Source: Streptomyces sp. TSRI0107 (GTDB lineage: Bacteria > Actinomycetota > Actinomycetes > Streptomycetales > Streptomycetaceae). Taken from it: a DNA stretch of 64,000 nt. Below are positions 53,101 to 61,676 of this stretch, one piece after another. How positions within the stretch are numbered: position 1 is the stretch's first letter; the number at the start of each line of letters is the position of its first letter. Where the stretch lies: assembly GCF_001905845.1 (NCBI RefSeq), contig NZ_LIVZ01000018.1:1-64000 (forward strand), in the 5' to 3' direction. The translations under genes were made by a program, and so were the position numbers. The notes below the pieces were generated by a model. The model was not told the DNA's origin. It was given only the letters and a program-made list of their open reading frames with translations, and ran no database searches.

Positions 53101-54462
53101 CTCGGACGTCGGCGCGGAGTCGACGGCGGCCTTGGCCGCCCCCAGGGCCTCGTCCGGTGAACCGTGCCAGAGCCTTTCCTCCGCCCTGAACAGGACGTCC
53201 AGCGCCGGGAGCGCGGCCACCGGGTCCTCGTTGGAGGTCAACGGCAGGCCGAGCCTGTGGCGCCCTGCGTAGCTCTCGGCCAGCCCCAGGACGGTCGAAA
53301 TGCCGTCGAGGAGAGGATCATCCGCTGTGCACAGCGCCCTGGCGCGACGCGCCGACCGCAGACATTCGGCGAGATCAGCGGGATCGCCGGTTTCGATGAT
53401 CTTCATGACGAGCCCTACGGCGAGCATGGCCGACCAGCGTTTCCGGTCCGCGTGGTTCTCGGGCAGGACGGCGAGGACCTCGCGGGCGATCGCTGTCGTC
53501 TCGTCCCTGTCGCTGCCGGAGTTCTCCGCGTGATAGCGCAGGTTGAGCGCCCGGGCGAGCCGGTCGCGGCTGAGCAGCCAGTGCGGGGCGTCCGGGTGGA
53601 GTGGACCGGCTGTGTCCCGGAGGACTTCGACCGCCTCGCTCAAGGGTGCGGGATCCTCCGTCGCTTCGAATAGTTCGATGAGGAGCAGACTGAAGTTGAG
53701 AGTGCGCTGCAGCTGCGCCGAGTCGTCCTCGGCGGGGAGGGCCACGGCCTCGCGCATGGCCTGCTCGGCGTCTCGGAGGGCGCTTGTCTCCCCGGACAGG
53801 GCATGGAGTCGCAGATAGGCGCCGGAGAGGTCACTCCAGCACGTCCCCCGGGCCACCGGGTGAGGTGCCACGTCCAAGGCCGATCTGCCGTAGTGCACCG
53901 CGGTGCGCGCGCTGGAGACGTCACCGTCGAGTTCGCTTCTGCGCTGGAAGGCGATGCAGAGGCCGATGAGGACATCCCAGCGGGGCTCCGCTCCCGCGCG
54001 CCGCTCCAGCGCATGGCGCAGTGTCGCGATGCTCTTGTCGAGGACGCGCACATCGCGGCTCTCGAGGGCTGCCTCCAGGATCCTCAGGCCCATGCGGCCC
54101 GGCTCCAGGTCCCGGTCGGCGCGCAGGTCCTCCAGCAGCCTGGACAACGCGGCGTCCGGCCGTGCGCCGGCCTGCTGCAACCTGGTCGCGAGGAGGATTG
54201 CCTGCTCGCGGTCCTCCGTTCCCGCGCCCAGCGGCTGTGCCTGGAGCCGGGCCAGCCGGAGGCGGAGCTCGAACTCGACGGCCCGGTGCGCCAGCTCAGG
54301 GGCGACGAGCGGCGCCAGATCGTGGATCGCGGCGAGCAGCGCGGGGACCTCGTCGTCCATCGCCCCCGCGAAGTCGCCGTCCCGCGCCGATGCGACGCGC
54401 CGGCCGAGTTCCGTCAGCAGGGACATCATGGCCAGATCGGTGGGTGATCGCCTCGTGCTCAC
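50194..54462 (-). CDS. TPR-CHAT caspase-like protease
   Basis: This is a 1,422-residue cytoplasmic protein. Residues ~1-1000 are degenerate tetratricopeptide-type helical repeats. The C-terminal CHAT domain (~1060-1422) has the catalytic dyad of clan CD peptidases: His1289 in 'HFICHGTQD' and Cys1330 in 'ELAFLSACKTASPG'. It ends with the CHAT-typical 'PSMWTQFVHAG'. Related CHAT proteases are activated by partner signals and cleave specific proteins in phage defence or cell death. GTG 54462 overlaps the stop of a membrane-protein gene (GTGA), placing it last in a three-gene operon. Confidence 0.9.
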   Translation of the reverse strand: MSTRRSPTDLAMMSLLTELGRRVASARDGDFAGAMDDEVPALLAAIHDLAPLVAPELAHRAVEFELRLRLARLQAQPLGAGTEDREQAILLATRLQQAGARPDAALSRLLEDLRADRDLEPGRMGLRILEAALESRDVRVLDKSIATLRHALERRAGAEPRWDVLIGLCIAFQRRSELDGDVSSARTAVHYGRSALDVAPHPVARGTCWSDLSGAYLRLHALSGETSALRDAEQAMREAVALPAEDDSAQLQRTLNFSLLLIELFEATEDPAPLSEAVEVLRDTAGPLHPDAPHWLLSRDRLARALNLRYHAENSGSDRDETTAIAREVLAVLPENHADRKRWSAMLAVGLVMKIIETGDPADLAECLRSARRARALCTADDPLLDGISTVLGLAESYAGRHRLGLPLTSNEDPVAALPALDVLFRAEERLWHGSPDEALGAAKAAVDSAPTSEARAAATRLLVTAHRRRYTDTEDAADLLGWLEAARALAGDARKDAAARAAAYHELAVAHYVLHTVHGVEKALDDAVTAAKISVGAEPENKEYRALAVTLLAARYRRDQRGRDRRLGLLWGEPLGDHPEIQGAMAEFYLGRYEKTASQDDLTRSLNALRTAVATATDEHRRADYRGLLAQALLLRFALTAGPADLDEAITTTMVAVGEADDEALRADMLLQLSQARRIRFEHRGLLADIERAVDEAREALSLLPPREERVTDAEIVLGEALATAAERVPAPAGHMDEAVELLSKANVVSAGPRFRARGGEAACRVLLLRYVREGADADLAEALEVAFALLRVTPPGTREYARRSVLVARCLQTRFETLRDRRDLDRAVKVLRRSRLLRTGAADPEVQNELGLMHMARFRAGLDGTKGLRKAMSSWKAVALSSSAPPALRIRAARSWAEHAPSPDALRAYQLAVELLPLLAWRNATDPHGRQEVLADHSGTAREGAACALDVGRPDLAVELLEHGRAVMWSQRLQLHTSLTSLWGADPGLAAELEEVQTALAAGAPPTELIGRALSAKGRDDHRQVLARRWEDLVDKARRTPRFESFLRAPDLSVLQRALRQEPVVIVNVAARRCDALVVSASEVRVVELPITAEEVHRTAQCHLEALAEFEEGPRRFTARVRLEQVLTRTNTWLWDTIVGRILDAMGHDAPVAAGGHWPRVWWCPTGPLALLPLHAAGHHQARDGRTAMDRVISSYTPTLRALTDRALTGSSEPWPAPGAGAPERPLVVTLSRTPGHDDLGHARLERDGIAAVVGPRACTFLDDEEANRAAVRRSAGAHRWVHFICHGTQDLDDPSRGGLVLHDGLLSVAELYDAEHQPGELAFLSACKTASPGQRHLDEAITLSTALRYAGWRHVIGTLWSVWDHASAAVGVDTYRRTVRDGRLEVGLLAEALHHTVRSLRDAHPSRPSMWTQFVHAGP

Positions 54463-55049
54463 GGCTCACCTCCCGGCGGGGTGTCCAGGCTCTGCCGGGC
54501 GTGTCGGTAACCGGGGAGCAGCCAGGCAGGACCCCGGCCCCGGTGGGCGGTGACGATCCAGGTGATCTCCATGACCAGGGCCACCAGCACGACGGCGACA
54601 CCGATCCAGCGGCCCGGTTGGGCGCTGCGCGGCACGAGCAGGGCGGTGAGGCCGATCAGGTGAGCGGTGAGGGCGAGGTCGTAGGTCCAGCGCGCCCGCC
54701 GGAAGTAACGGCCGCTGAGCCAGAGGTCCTTGCGCTGGACGTCGAGAGCGGCGCGTGCCACGGGACGGCCTTGCAGCCAGGATGCGCGCTCCGCGGGAGG
54801 CGCTGCGTACAGCAGGCCTGTGCAGGTCAACTGCACGCAGAACACCATGAGTGTCGAGCCCGCCGCGAAGGCCGCCACCGCCCAGTCGGCCAGGAGAGGG
54901 GTGCGCTCCGCGGTGACGAGCAGTCCGATCGTGGCGAGGCCGAAGCCCGCGAGCAGCGGAGCGGCGATAGTGCCGAGCGACCGCATGGCGTCGGTCGTGC
55001 CCAACGGATAGACGACCTGCCAGCGGGGCTCGTTCAGGTCCGGCCTCAC
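54459..55049 (-). CDS. Membrane protein of the CHAT operon
   Basis: This 196-residue protein has four hydrophobic segments in two pairs ('APLLAGFGLATIGLLVTAER', 'STLMVFCVQLTCTGLLYA', then 'LTAHLIGLTALLVP' and 'WIGVAVVLVALVMEITWIV') around a charged cytoplasmic loop. GTG 55049 overlaps the stop of the upstream gene (GTGA) and is preferred to GTG 55076. It overlaps the CHAT gene at its own end. It may be the membrane target, anchor or effector of the protease. No family is recognised. Confidence 0.75.
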   Translation of the reverse strand: MRPDLNEPRWQVVYPLGTTDAMRSLGTIAAPLLAGFGLATIGLLVTAERTPLLADWAVAAFAAGSTLMVFCVQLTCTGLLYAAPPAERASWLQGRPVARAALDVQRKDLWLSGRYFRRARWTYDLALTAHLIGLTALLVPRSAQPGRWIGVAVVLVALVMEITWIVTAHRGRGPAWLLPGYRHARQSLDTPPGGEP

Positions 55050-55351
55050 ACTTCCGCCGTACTGCCCGCAGTGCACCCGTCTGTGTGCTCACCCACCCCG
55101 AGGCACTCGGGACACTCGTCGAGCCTGACCGGCGGGGCTCCCCGGAAGGAACCCATGACGACGGACCTGGTGGTCACCCCGAGGACGACACCGTTGGCGG
55201 CGACGGCGAGGCGCTCGGCGCCCGGGTGTTCCAGGAAGTACGTCTCGACGACCGCGGCGGCGGCCTCCAGCGAGATGCCCCCCGGCAGCTCGATCCTCTC
55301 CGCTCCCTCGGCAGCGGCCGACCTGTCGAACAGAATGTCAAAGTCGCTCAC
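55046..55351 (-). CDS. Small Cys-containing protein of the CHAT operon
   Basis: This 101-residue protein starts at GTG 55351 ('MSDFDILFDRS'); a GGAG six bases upstream decides this over longer frames that reach 55474. It has an alpha/beta body ('IELPGGISLEAAAAVVETYF', 'AVAANGVVLGVTTRSVVMGS') and a C-terminal 'CPECLGVGEHTDGC' that could bind zinc. It is the first gene of the coupled trio with the membrane protein and the CHAT protease. A sensor or cleavage-substrate role is conceivable but unshown. Confidence 0.65.
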   Translation of the reverse strand: MSDFDILFDRSAAAEGAERIELPGGISLEAAAAVVETYFLEHPGAERLAVAANGVVLGVTTRSVVMGSFRGAPPVRLDECPECLGVGEHTDGCTAGSTAEV

Positions 55352-55661
55352 ATCAGACTCCACGAGAACGCCGCAACTGGGTGTAACAGCCTGAGCCATC
55401 GCAGCCACGTCGGTCAGGGCGCGCACGGGAGCGCACGGGTGGCGCGAATCGCACGGCACGCTCCTCGTGGGCACCGTCGCTCGCCGTTCGTGTCGAGCGG
55501 CAGGACGTCACCTCTCGCACACCAGCCCCGTGGAGACCTCGAGTCACCTCGCTGCTCGCCCATGCCGAGCAGGCGGCCGATGGAGGGGACGTCGGTGGGG
55601 CGTTCGGTCTGCACCCAGCGCAGCAGTCCCCGGCCGGTCATGGCGGCGAAGTCGGTGGTCG

Positions 55662-56243
55662 TCATGGCCGTCCTCCTTGCAGGGTGCTGGTGCCGCCGTG
55701 GGAGGCGGTGGTGAGGAAGGCGTGGTCGAGGAGGTCTTCCTGCACCGGGGTGCCGAGGAGGCCGGCCAGGCACCAGGCGTCGGTGCCGGGCCTCACCTGG
55801 ATCCTTGGGTACGGTGCGGGCGCGCTGGACGCCGTGGGACTGCCAGGGGTTCTTGCCGAGGAAGAGGGAGACTTCGGCGCGGGTGAAGTCCCCGGTGGTG
55901 TGTCCGCCGGTGAGGTGGGCGTCGACGAACTTCGCCGGTCTTCTCCTGGGCGAGGGAGTTGGAGCGGTATCGGGCGCCGAGGGGCGCGTAGCAGGGCGTC
56001 GCTGTAGGCGCCGCCGCGGTGGTTGCCCTGTCCCCCGCCGCCGCAGAAGAAGATCGATTCGCCGCCGTGGGTGTCGCGCACGGTCTTCAGGCGGGCGGCG
56101 ATCTGGCGGATGGCGGTGTCCCAGGCGATCGGAGTGAAGGTGCCGTCCGCCTCCCGGCGCAGCGGGGTCGTCAGCCGGGGTGCCGCCGTTTTGGTAGTGG
56201 TCCGAACGCAGGCTCGCACAGAATGCACGCGCTCTTGTGTCAC
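55662..56243 (-). pseudogene. Molybdopterin oxidoreductase fragment, frameshifted
   Basis: The minus strand shows pieces of a formate-dehydrogenase-like molybdopterin enzyme: 'GTFTPIAWDTAIRQIAARLK' and 'GGESIFFCGGGGQGNHRGGA' in one frame, 'GARYRSNSLAQEKTGE' in a second, 'FVDAHLTGGHTTGDFTRAEV' and 'FLGKNPWQSHGVQRART' in a third. At least two frameshifts separate them; the N-terminal Fe-S part and most of the body are absent. It is a dead remnant. Confidence 0.7.
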
Positions 56244-56361
56244 GTCGCGGTGTCGGCGGTCATCTGCCCTGGCTCCTCATGCGGTGGGCAGTTGGGGCAG
56301 CCCGCGGCCCCGGGGGGGAAGCGGCCCGGGGCGCGGCTTGTTGCGGTGGGTGAGGTGCTGG

Positions 56362-57033
56362 TCAGCCGAGCGGGTTGGTGGTGTCGCGCAGGGTGGCCAG
56401 CGCCGGGGCGTACATGCGGGCCTTGATGGTGCCGAGCGTGTCGCCGGCCTTGTTCACCTGTGCCTGGGCGATCTCGATGGCGGTGGAGCGCACGGCGTCC
56501 TCACCGACCGCCTGGTCGACAATGCCGACGGCCGCGGCGTCGGTGCCGCCGTAGCGGCGGGCGGTGAGCATGGCCTCGTGCGCGGTCTGCGGGGCCAGCC
56601 GGGACTGGATGAGGGCGGCCATGCCGGGCGTGAAGGGGATGTTGATGTCCGCTTCCGGCAGGCACCAGTAGCCGCGGTCGGCGCGCATGACACGGAAGTC
56701 GTGGGCGAGGGAGAACATCGCGCCGGCGGCGAAGGTGTGCCCCTGCATCGCGGCCACCGTGACGACCGGCAGCGACAGCATCCGCGCGAACAGCTCGTGG
56801 ACGGAGACGACGTAGTCCTGGTGCTGGTCTGCGTGGGCGAACAGCCAGTCCAGATCGAGCCCGTTGGAGTAGAACTTGCCGGTGGCGGCGGTGACCAGGG
56901 CGCGAGGTCCTTCCGCCTTCTCCACCTCGTCGAGCGCGGCACTGACGGCGGTGAGCCAGTCGGGGTGGAAGCGGTTCTCACCGTCTCCAAGGTCCAGGAC
57001 GAAGACGTTGTCCTGACGGTCGAGCGAGGGCAT
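56362..57033 (-). CDS. Enoyl-CoA hydratase/isomerase family protein
   Basis: This 223-residue crotonase-fold protein has the CoA-binding/oxyanion segments 'TGKFYSNGLDLDWLFAHAD' and 'VAAMQGHTFAAGAMFSLAHD'. 'RGYWCLPEADINIPFTPGMA' has the Glu in a usual active-site position. It is at the short end for the family, like the delta3,delta2-enoyl-CoA isomerases of plants and actinobacteria. A TetR gene lies 46 bases upstream on the same strand and probably regulates it. Confidence 0.88.
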   Translation of the reverse strand: MPSLDRQDNVFVLDLGDGENRFHPDWLTAVSAALDEVEKAEGPRALVTAATGKFYSNGLDLDWLFAHADQHQDYVVSVHELFARMLSLPVVTVAAMQGHTFAAGAMFSLAHDFRVMRADRGYWCLPEADINIPFTPGMAALIQSRLAPQTAHEAMLTARRYGGTDAAAVGIVDQAVGEDAVRSTAIEIAQAQVNKAGDTLGTIKARMYAPALATLRDTTNPLG

Positions 57034-57079
57034 GGCGACTCCTTCGAGCTACGTAGATGAAGCGGCTGGGCGGCGCGAG

Positions 57080-57691
57080 CTACGGCCGAGTACCGGATTC
57101 GGCGCCAGGGCGGTCACGCAGGGCGTAGAGGAGCAGGTCGTGGATCTCGGCTGCGGCGGCCTCGATCGGGGCGGTGCTCTGCTCGGCCCGGCACATGATC
57201 ACCGCACCTTCGACCGCGGCGATGATGAAGGCACCGAGCCGACGGCTGCGTTCCTCGCTCAGGCCGTGCCGCAGGAGGAGGGCCGCGAGGGCCTCCTGCC
57301 AGCGGGTGAAGACGGCGGCGGCGGAACGGGCAAGCTGGGGCGCATCGTCATTGGTCTCCACGGCCACCGCCACGATCGGGCAGCCGGCCCTGAAGCCGCT
57401 CTCCACGAGCCGGTCACGCCACAGCAGGAGTAACGCGTCGACCGCCGCCACCGGATCATCCGCCTGCATGGCAGCGTCGATCAGCCCTGCGATGAAGTCC
57501 CCCGCCAGTGCCACCGATTCGTCGATGAGCTGCGTCCGCCCGCCGGGGAAATGGTGATACACCGAGCCCCGAGGAGCTCCGCTGTGGGCGAGCACCCGAT
57601 CGATACTGGTCGCGCTCGCGCCGTACTCACGCAGCAGAGCGGCAGCACTGAGGATCATCCGGTCACGGCTGTCACTCCTGCGCGGACTCAC
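57080..57691 (-). CDS. TetR/AcrR-family transcriptional regulator
   Basis: This 203-residue repressor has the helix-turn-helix 'YGASATSIDRVLAHSGAPRG' with 'SVYHHFPGGRTQLI'. The ligand domain resembles the LmrA/YxaF group ('ESGFRAGCPIVAVAVETNDD'). GTG 57691 follows GGAGG at ten bases. A small inverted repeat TACC-TGCC-GGTA at 57738-57749 in the upstream gap is a candidate operator. It likely controls itself and the downstream enoyl-CoA hydratase gene. Confidence 0.87.
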   Translation of the reverse strand: MSPRRSDSRDRMILSAAALLREYGASATSIDRVLAHSGAPRGSVYHHFPGGRTQLIDESVALAGDFIAGLIDAAMQADDPVAAVDALLLLWRDRLVESGFRAGCPIVAVAVETNDDAPQLARSAAAVFTRWQEALAALLLRHGLSEERSRRLGAFIIAAVEGAVIMCRAEQSTAPIEAAAAEIHDLLLYALRDRPGAESGTRP

Positions 57692-57749
57692 CTGCCTAGC
57701 ACCTCCTGACGACGTGGCCCTCCGCAAACGGACGGGCTACCTGCCGGTA

Positions 57750-58128
57750 ACTTATGGGCTATGGCATAGAACATGCAAGGGAGGCGCGGGCGGTCATTGA
57801 ATCCGCAGCGATGGCAGCGCTTGGCCGAGATGCGCACCAGCTATGGCGGTGCCCCTGAGCGCGCTCGGCTCAACCCGCTGAACATGCTGGGGGGACGCAG
57901 CGCACTCTCGAAGTCGCCCGCTTCGAGGCACGCGGATGCGGGACATCACCGTCTCGAAGGCGGGTGCATCACCTGCTTGGCCTGCGGTGACGGGGAAGGC
58001 GAGGGGCCGTGCGCGGCCGTCTGCGGCCAAGTGGACCTACGACCGACCGCTCGCTCCACCACGTACAGCCCATGCCCACCAACACCCCGGTAATACGGCC
58101 GGATTGGAAAGGGCTTATCTTCTCGGGC
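57750..58128. other. Intergenic stretch without supported gene
   Basis: About 380 bases between the TetR operator region and the DUF1963 gene. Short frames on both strands carry no domain. The DUF1963 promoter must lie here. Confidence 0.4.
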
Positions 58129-59013
58129 ATGGATCATCAGGGAGAGTTTCGTCGGGCAGCGCTTGAGTTGGGCATCCCGGGCGACGAGATCAGCAGATTT
58201 AGCCAGCACCTTCGATTGTCGATCGGATTGTCCGTGGGCGGTGGTTCTCCGGTCGGGCAGTTCGGTGGGTTGCCTCGGCTGCCGGTGGGCATGAAGTGGC
58301 CGTCCGCCGGGGACATTTCGTTGCCGTTGCTCCTTTCCGTCGACTGTGGGGCGCTGCCGAGAGTCGACGGCTTCGATCTGCCGGTGGACGGGACGCTGCT
58401 GTTCTTCGTGAACCGGGAGATGGACCATGAAGATGGTTCCGGGAGGTACGCGCGAGTCGTGTATGTACCGGACGGCACCGAAACCGCGGTCGCGGAAGCC
58501 CCCAGTTCCAAGTGCGTCCGCGAGCAGCTCGACGTCAGCGCCAAGCTCAGAGCCGAACTGCCCCTTTGGCTCCAGGAGGGCGACGAGGACTGGCATGAAT
58601 TCTGGGAGGATCTCGATTGGGAGGACATGTCGCCCTTCCAGCAGCAGTTGGCCCGGTACATGGAGCGTGACCTGCCGCACCTGGACGAACTTCGGGCTCT
58701 GGCCCACGACCTCTGGCCGTCTGGCGCCGGCCTTGTCATCGGAGGGTATGCCGATGACGAGGTGATCAACAGCGTTGCGGAGCAGACCCTCGCGGGACGC
58801 GAGAAGGCAGGCAAGATCCCAGCCGTCCCGATCGCGCAATGGTATTCCCACCTGGAGAAGGAAAAGCACCGGCTGACGAGCGAATGGATATCGCTCGCCC
58901 GTGAAGCCCGGGTCTACGAGGAGTACTACACGAGTTTCGTGATCCGCCACGACGACTTGGCCGCCGCTCGGGTGGACAAGGCGCTAGCCGTGACCCATTT
59001 CGAGGCCCCGTGA
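58129..59013 (+). CDS. DUF1963 (YwqG-like) protein
   Basis: The 294-residue soluble protein has the DUF1963 pattern: 'GQFGGLPRLPVGMKWPSAGD', 'PLLLSVDCGALPRVDGFDLP' and 'DGTLLFFVNREMDHED', later 'IGGYADDEVINSVAEQTLAG'. The family is widespread and uncharacterised. Start choice is uncertain: ATG 58129 ('MDHQGEFRRAALELG') fits the usual N-terminus, while ATG 58072 adds 19 residues; neither has a good ribosome site. Its stop nearly meets the convergent TetR remnant. Confidence 0.75.
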   Translation: MDHQGEFRRAALELGIPGDEISRFSQHLRLSIGLSVGGGSPVGQFGGLPRLPVGMKWPSAGDISLPLLLSVDCGALPRVDGFDLPVDGTLLFFVNREMDHEDGSGRYARVVYVPDGTETAVAEAPSSKCVREQLDVSAKLRAELPLWLQEGDEDWHEFWEDLDWEDMSPFQQQLARYMERDLPHLDELRALAHDLWPSGAGLVIGGYADDEVINSVAEQTLAGREKAGKIPAVPIAQWYSHLEKEKHRLTSEWISLAREARVYEEYYTSFVIRHDDLAAARVDKALAVTHFEAP

Positions 59014-59560
59014 CCAGGTTCGGGGCCAGGGGTCGAAATCCAGGTTGCGGAAGGCGTTCTCGACAAACCGGGCCGCGAGGTGTCGTGCGGCATTCAGGTC
59101 GCCACCGCGATCGATGATGTGCTCACACAGACCTGGAGGGCCACGCCGACGCAGGCGGCGGCGAGGGCATCGGCGTTGGAACCGACGTCGGGTTGCGAAC
59201 ACCTCTTCACGGCGCTTGATGAGGCTGGTGAGCTGCTCGGTCACGCCGGTGACGACTTCGCGTCTCGGCGTCGCCGGACGGTCGCCGGTCCTTTCGCCCC
59301 GGAAGAGCAGGTTGAAGCCTTCCGCGCGCTCGGCCGCGAAGCGGAGGAGTGGCTCCATGCCGGCCTGGGACAGCTCCGCGAGGGGCAGATGGCTGCCTCG
59401 CTCGTAGGCATTGGCGACCCATTGCCGGAAGACCTCGGCCTCGCGTCGTACGACGAGCAGGTAGATGTGCGGCGGCGTACCCTCTGCGTGGAAGACGGCG
59501 CGTGCCGCGTCAAGGGGGTCGCCCTTCGTCGAAGCGGTGGCTTGGTACGGATCCAGCCGG
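58984..59560 (-). pseudogene. TetR regulator C-terminal remnant, frameshifted
   Basis: The frames contain 'DPLDAARAVFHAEGTPPHIY', 'MEPLLRFAAERAEGFNLLFR' and 'CEHIIDRGGDLNAARHLAAR' with 'FVENAFRNLDFD', the C-terminal ligand domain of a TetR-type regulator. Between them the natural reading 'SNADALAAACVGVALQV' lies in another frame; one lesion is an apparent extra TG in a TGTGTG run near 59130. The DNA-binding N-terminus is missing and replaced by an IS21 fragment. Confidence 0.65.
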
Positions 59561-59726
59561 GTCGGCCGGGAGGAAGCTTCTTCCGGTGCTCCGGCCAGGC
59601 CGACGTCAACGCCTTTTGCGCGGTCAGGAATCCGACGCCGTACTTCCGCTGAAGAGCACGGCTCGACAGACCAGCCTTCGCATCACGACGGATCGCCGCG
59701 TACAGATCGACCCTGGGCTTCGGCAC
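59560..59726 (-). mobile_element. IS21-type istA 5' fragment
   Basis: From GTG 59726 the frame reads 'PKPRVDLYAAIRRDAKAGLS' and 'RALQRKYGVGFLTAQKALTS', then 'AWPEHRKKLPPG', the N-terminal helix-turn-helix of actinobacterial IS21-family IstA transposases. After a frameshift ('LDPYQ') it meets the TetR remnant. No catalytic DDE core and no istB are present. Confidence 0.6.
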
Positions 59727-59905
59727 CCCTCGTCGTGCAGAGCACAACCATGGTCGCGAAGCAAGCACCCTGCGCTCTCACAACTCAGCGACATCACTCT
59801 CCCGTGGACAATGACGCTCTCCACGCTGAGCTACAGGCGCGCTCGTAACTCACCGACAAAGCCAGCTAGATTCGGCACGCCAACCACGAGTTCCTGGGGG
59901 ACGCC

Positions 59906-60733
59906 ATGACAGATGAACCGCAGCCACACTCCGAGCCCGGGCCCCTGTTGAACTTGGGCTGCCTGATGTTGCTGGTGGTCTTCGGCGGCCTGGCGACGAT
60001 GCTGTACGGCCTGGGAGTGCTGATCTTCGGCGACACCCCGGCCCCGTCCGCCGTCACCGTCCTCCTCGCGGGCCTGGCCGCCTCGGCCCTGGGTGTCGCC
60101 GTCATCAAGCGGTGCCCCAATGCCGTGCAGATGAAGGGATACGCCCCGTCGGCACGCGTCACCCGCCTGGCGGCCGAGCGTTCGCTGGGCGAGCACGTCT
60201 TCACCCGCAAGAACAGCAGCCCGCTGGACATCGTGGCCGGCACGGTGACCACCGGCGCTGTGATCGTGGGAGCCCTGTGGGGCGTGAACTGGGTCCTCGG
60301 CAAGACCGGGACCGACATCCCCGGCCTCCAGAAGCTGGTGACCACGGTGGTGCTCTTTCTGCTCGCGGCGCTCGTCCTGGTGATCATCGCGCTTCCGGTC
60401 CTGTTGTGGAGAATGCCCAAGGGATTCGTTCGCACGCATCTGTACGCGGGCGGGCTCGTGTACACCTCCTACGGCCGCCCCCGCGCCGTGACCTGGGACG
60501 ATGTCGACCGCCTAGTGCTCTCACGACAGGCCCACGGAGCCAGTCTCTTCGGCGGCAAGGTGGTCGCCTACCACGTGATCACCCGCGACGGGCACCGCCT
60601 GCGGATCGACGCCCACCCCAGCCTGGAATCCGACCCCCTGGGTGAGCACATACTGAACGCCGTAACACTGCGCCGCCGCCCGGTACTGGAGGGCGGCCCG
60701 GCAGCCGGCGACCCCGGTCACCGGCGGATCTGA
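59906..60733 (+). CDS. Membrane protein with PH-like C-terminal domain
   Basis: This 275-residue protein has two N-terminal helices ('LGCLMLLVVFGGLATMLYGL', 'VTVLLAGLAASALGVAV') and two central ones around residues 105-170. A C-terminal ~90-residue beta-rich domain ('HLYAGGLVYTSYGRPRAVTW', 'GHRLRIDAHPSLES') resembles bacterial PH-like domains. ATG 59906 has GGGGGA upstream. The gene stands alone before the biosynthetic cluster. Its role is unknown. Confidence 0.7.
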   Translation: MTDEPQPHSEPGPLLNLGCLMLLVVFGGLATMLYGLGVLIFGDTPAPSAVTVLLAGLAASALGVAVIKRCPNAVQMKGYAPSARVTRLAAERSLGEHVFTRKNSSPLDIVAGTVTTGAVIVGALWGVNWVLGKTGTDIPGLQKLVTTVVLFLLAALVLVIIALPVLLWRMPKGFVRTHLYAGGLVYTSYGRPRAVTWDDVDRLVLSRQAHGASLFGGKVVAYHVITRDGHRLRIDAHPSLESDPLGEHILNAVTLRRRPVLEGGPAAGDPGHRRI

Positions 60734-60926
60734 GAACAACTGCACGCGGTGGACAGGGGCCCACGCTCCCCACTCGCCGCCCCGGCCAAGCAGACCGCTG
60801 TGGCCTGACCCGGCGGGGGCCGTTGCGCAGTGACTTTCTGGCTGGAGCGGTGTCCGCGTTGGCGTACGGAGCAACACACGGTCTGGCCGCTACCTCGCCA
60901 CCATCACCCTGGCCAGCACACTCATC

Positions 60927-61676
60927 CTAAGGGAGGCCGGCAAGGTCGGCGGTGATCAGCTCCGCCACCTGCCGGATGTGCTCGGTGAGGTAGAAGTGGC
61001 CGCCCTCGTACGCCCTGAAGCGGACGTCCTCCGTCCCGTGCCGCTTCCACTCCAGGACCGCGTCCGCCGGGGTGCGGGGGTCGCGGTCGCCGGTGAGTAC
61101 CGTCAGCGGGCAGGACGGTTCGGGGCCCGGCCGCCGGCGGTAGGTGCGCACGGCCCGGTAGTCGGCCCGCAGCGCGGGCAGGATCAGCTCCAGGAGCCCC
61201 GGGTCGGAGAGCAGTGCGGTGTCCGTGCCGTCGAGCGCGCGCAGGTCGTCGAGGATGCCCTCGTCGTCGGTGATCTCCTGTTCGCTCTCCACGCCACGCG
61301 AGGGTGCGGGGCATCCGGAGACGTACAGCCGGGCCGGGTTCAGGAGGCGGGCCGCCTCATACGCCACCAGGGCACCCATGCTGTGCCCGAACAGCACCAG
61401 CGGGCGGTCGTCCAGGGCCGGTTCGAGCGCGGCGACGACCTGCCGGGCCAGCTCGTGGAGGTCGTCGACGGCTGGTTCGTGCCAGCGGTCCTGGCGGCCG
61501 GGGTACTGGACGGCCAGCACGTCTGCCACCCCGCACAGTTCGGCGGAGAAGGGGACGAACCAGCCCGCGGCGCCGCCCGCGTGCGGCAGGCACACCAGCT
61601 GGACCGGGCGGGTCGCCGGGTCGGGCCTGGTGTGGAACCTGCGCAGCCAGGTCCGGGGTCCCACCGCCGCCGTCAT
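60927..61676 (-). CDS. Type II thioesterase of NRPS cluster
   Basis: The 249-residue alpha/beta hydrolase has 'LVCLPHAGGAAGWFVPFSAE' (oxyanion region), the nucleophile Ser in 'LVLFGHSMGALVAYEAAR', Asp in 'LTGDRDPRTPADAV' and His in 'YEGGHFYLTEH'. Such enzymes clear misloaded carrier domains or release products in NRPS/PKS pathways. Its ATG overlaps the stop of the ATP-grasp gene (ATGA), so it is the third gene of a coupled run. It is the last gene of the cluster in this direction. Confidence 0.92.
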   Translation of the reverse strand: MTAAVGPRTWLRRFHTRPDPATRPVQLVCLPHAGGAAGWFVPFSAELCGVADVLAVQYPGRQDRWHEPAVDDLHELARQVVAALEPALDDRPLVLFGHSMGALVAYEAARLLNPARLYVSGCPAPSRGVESEQEITDDEGILDDLRALDGTDTALLSDPGLLELILPALRADYRAVRTYRRRPGPEPSCPLTVLTGDRDPRTPADAVLEWKRHGTEDVRFRAYEGGHFYLTEHIRQVAELITADLAGLP

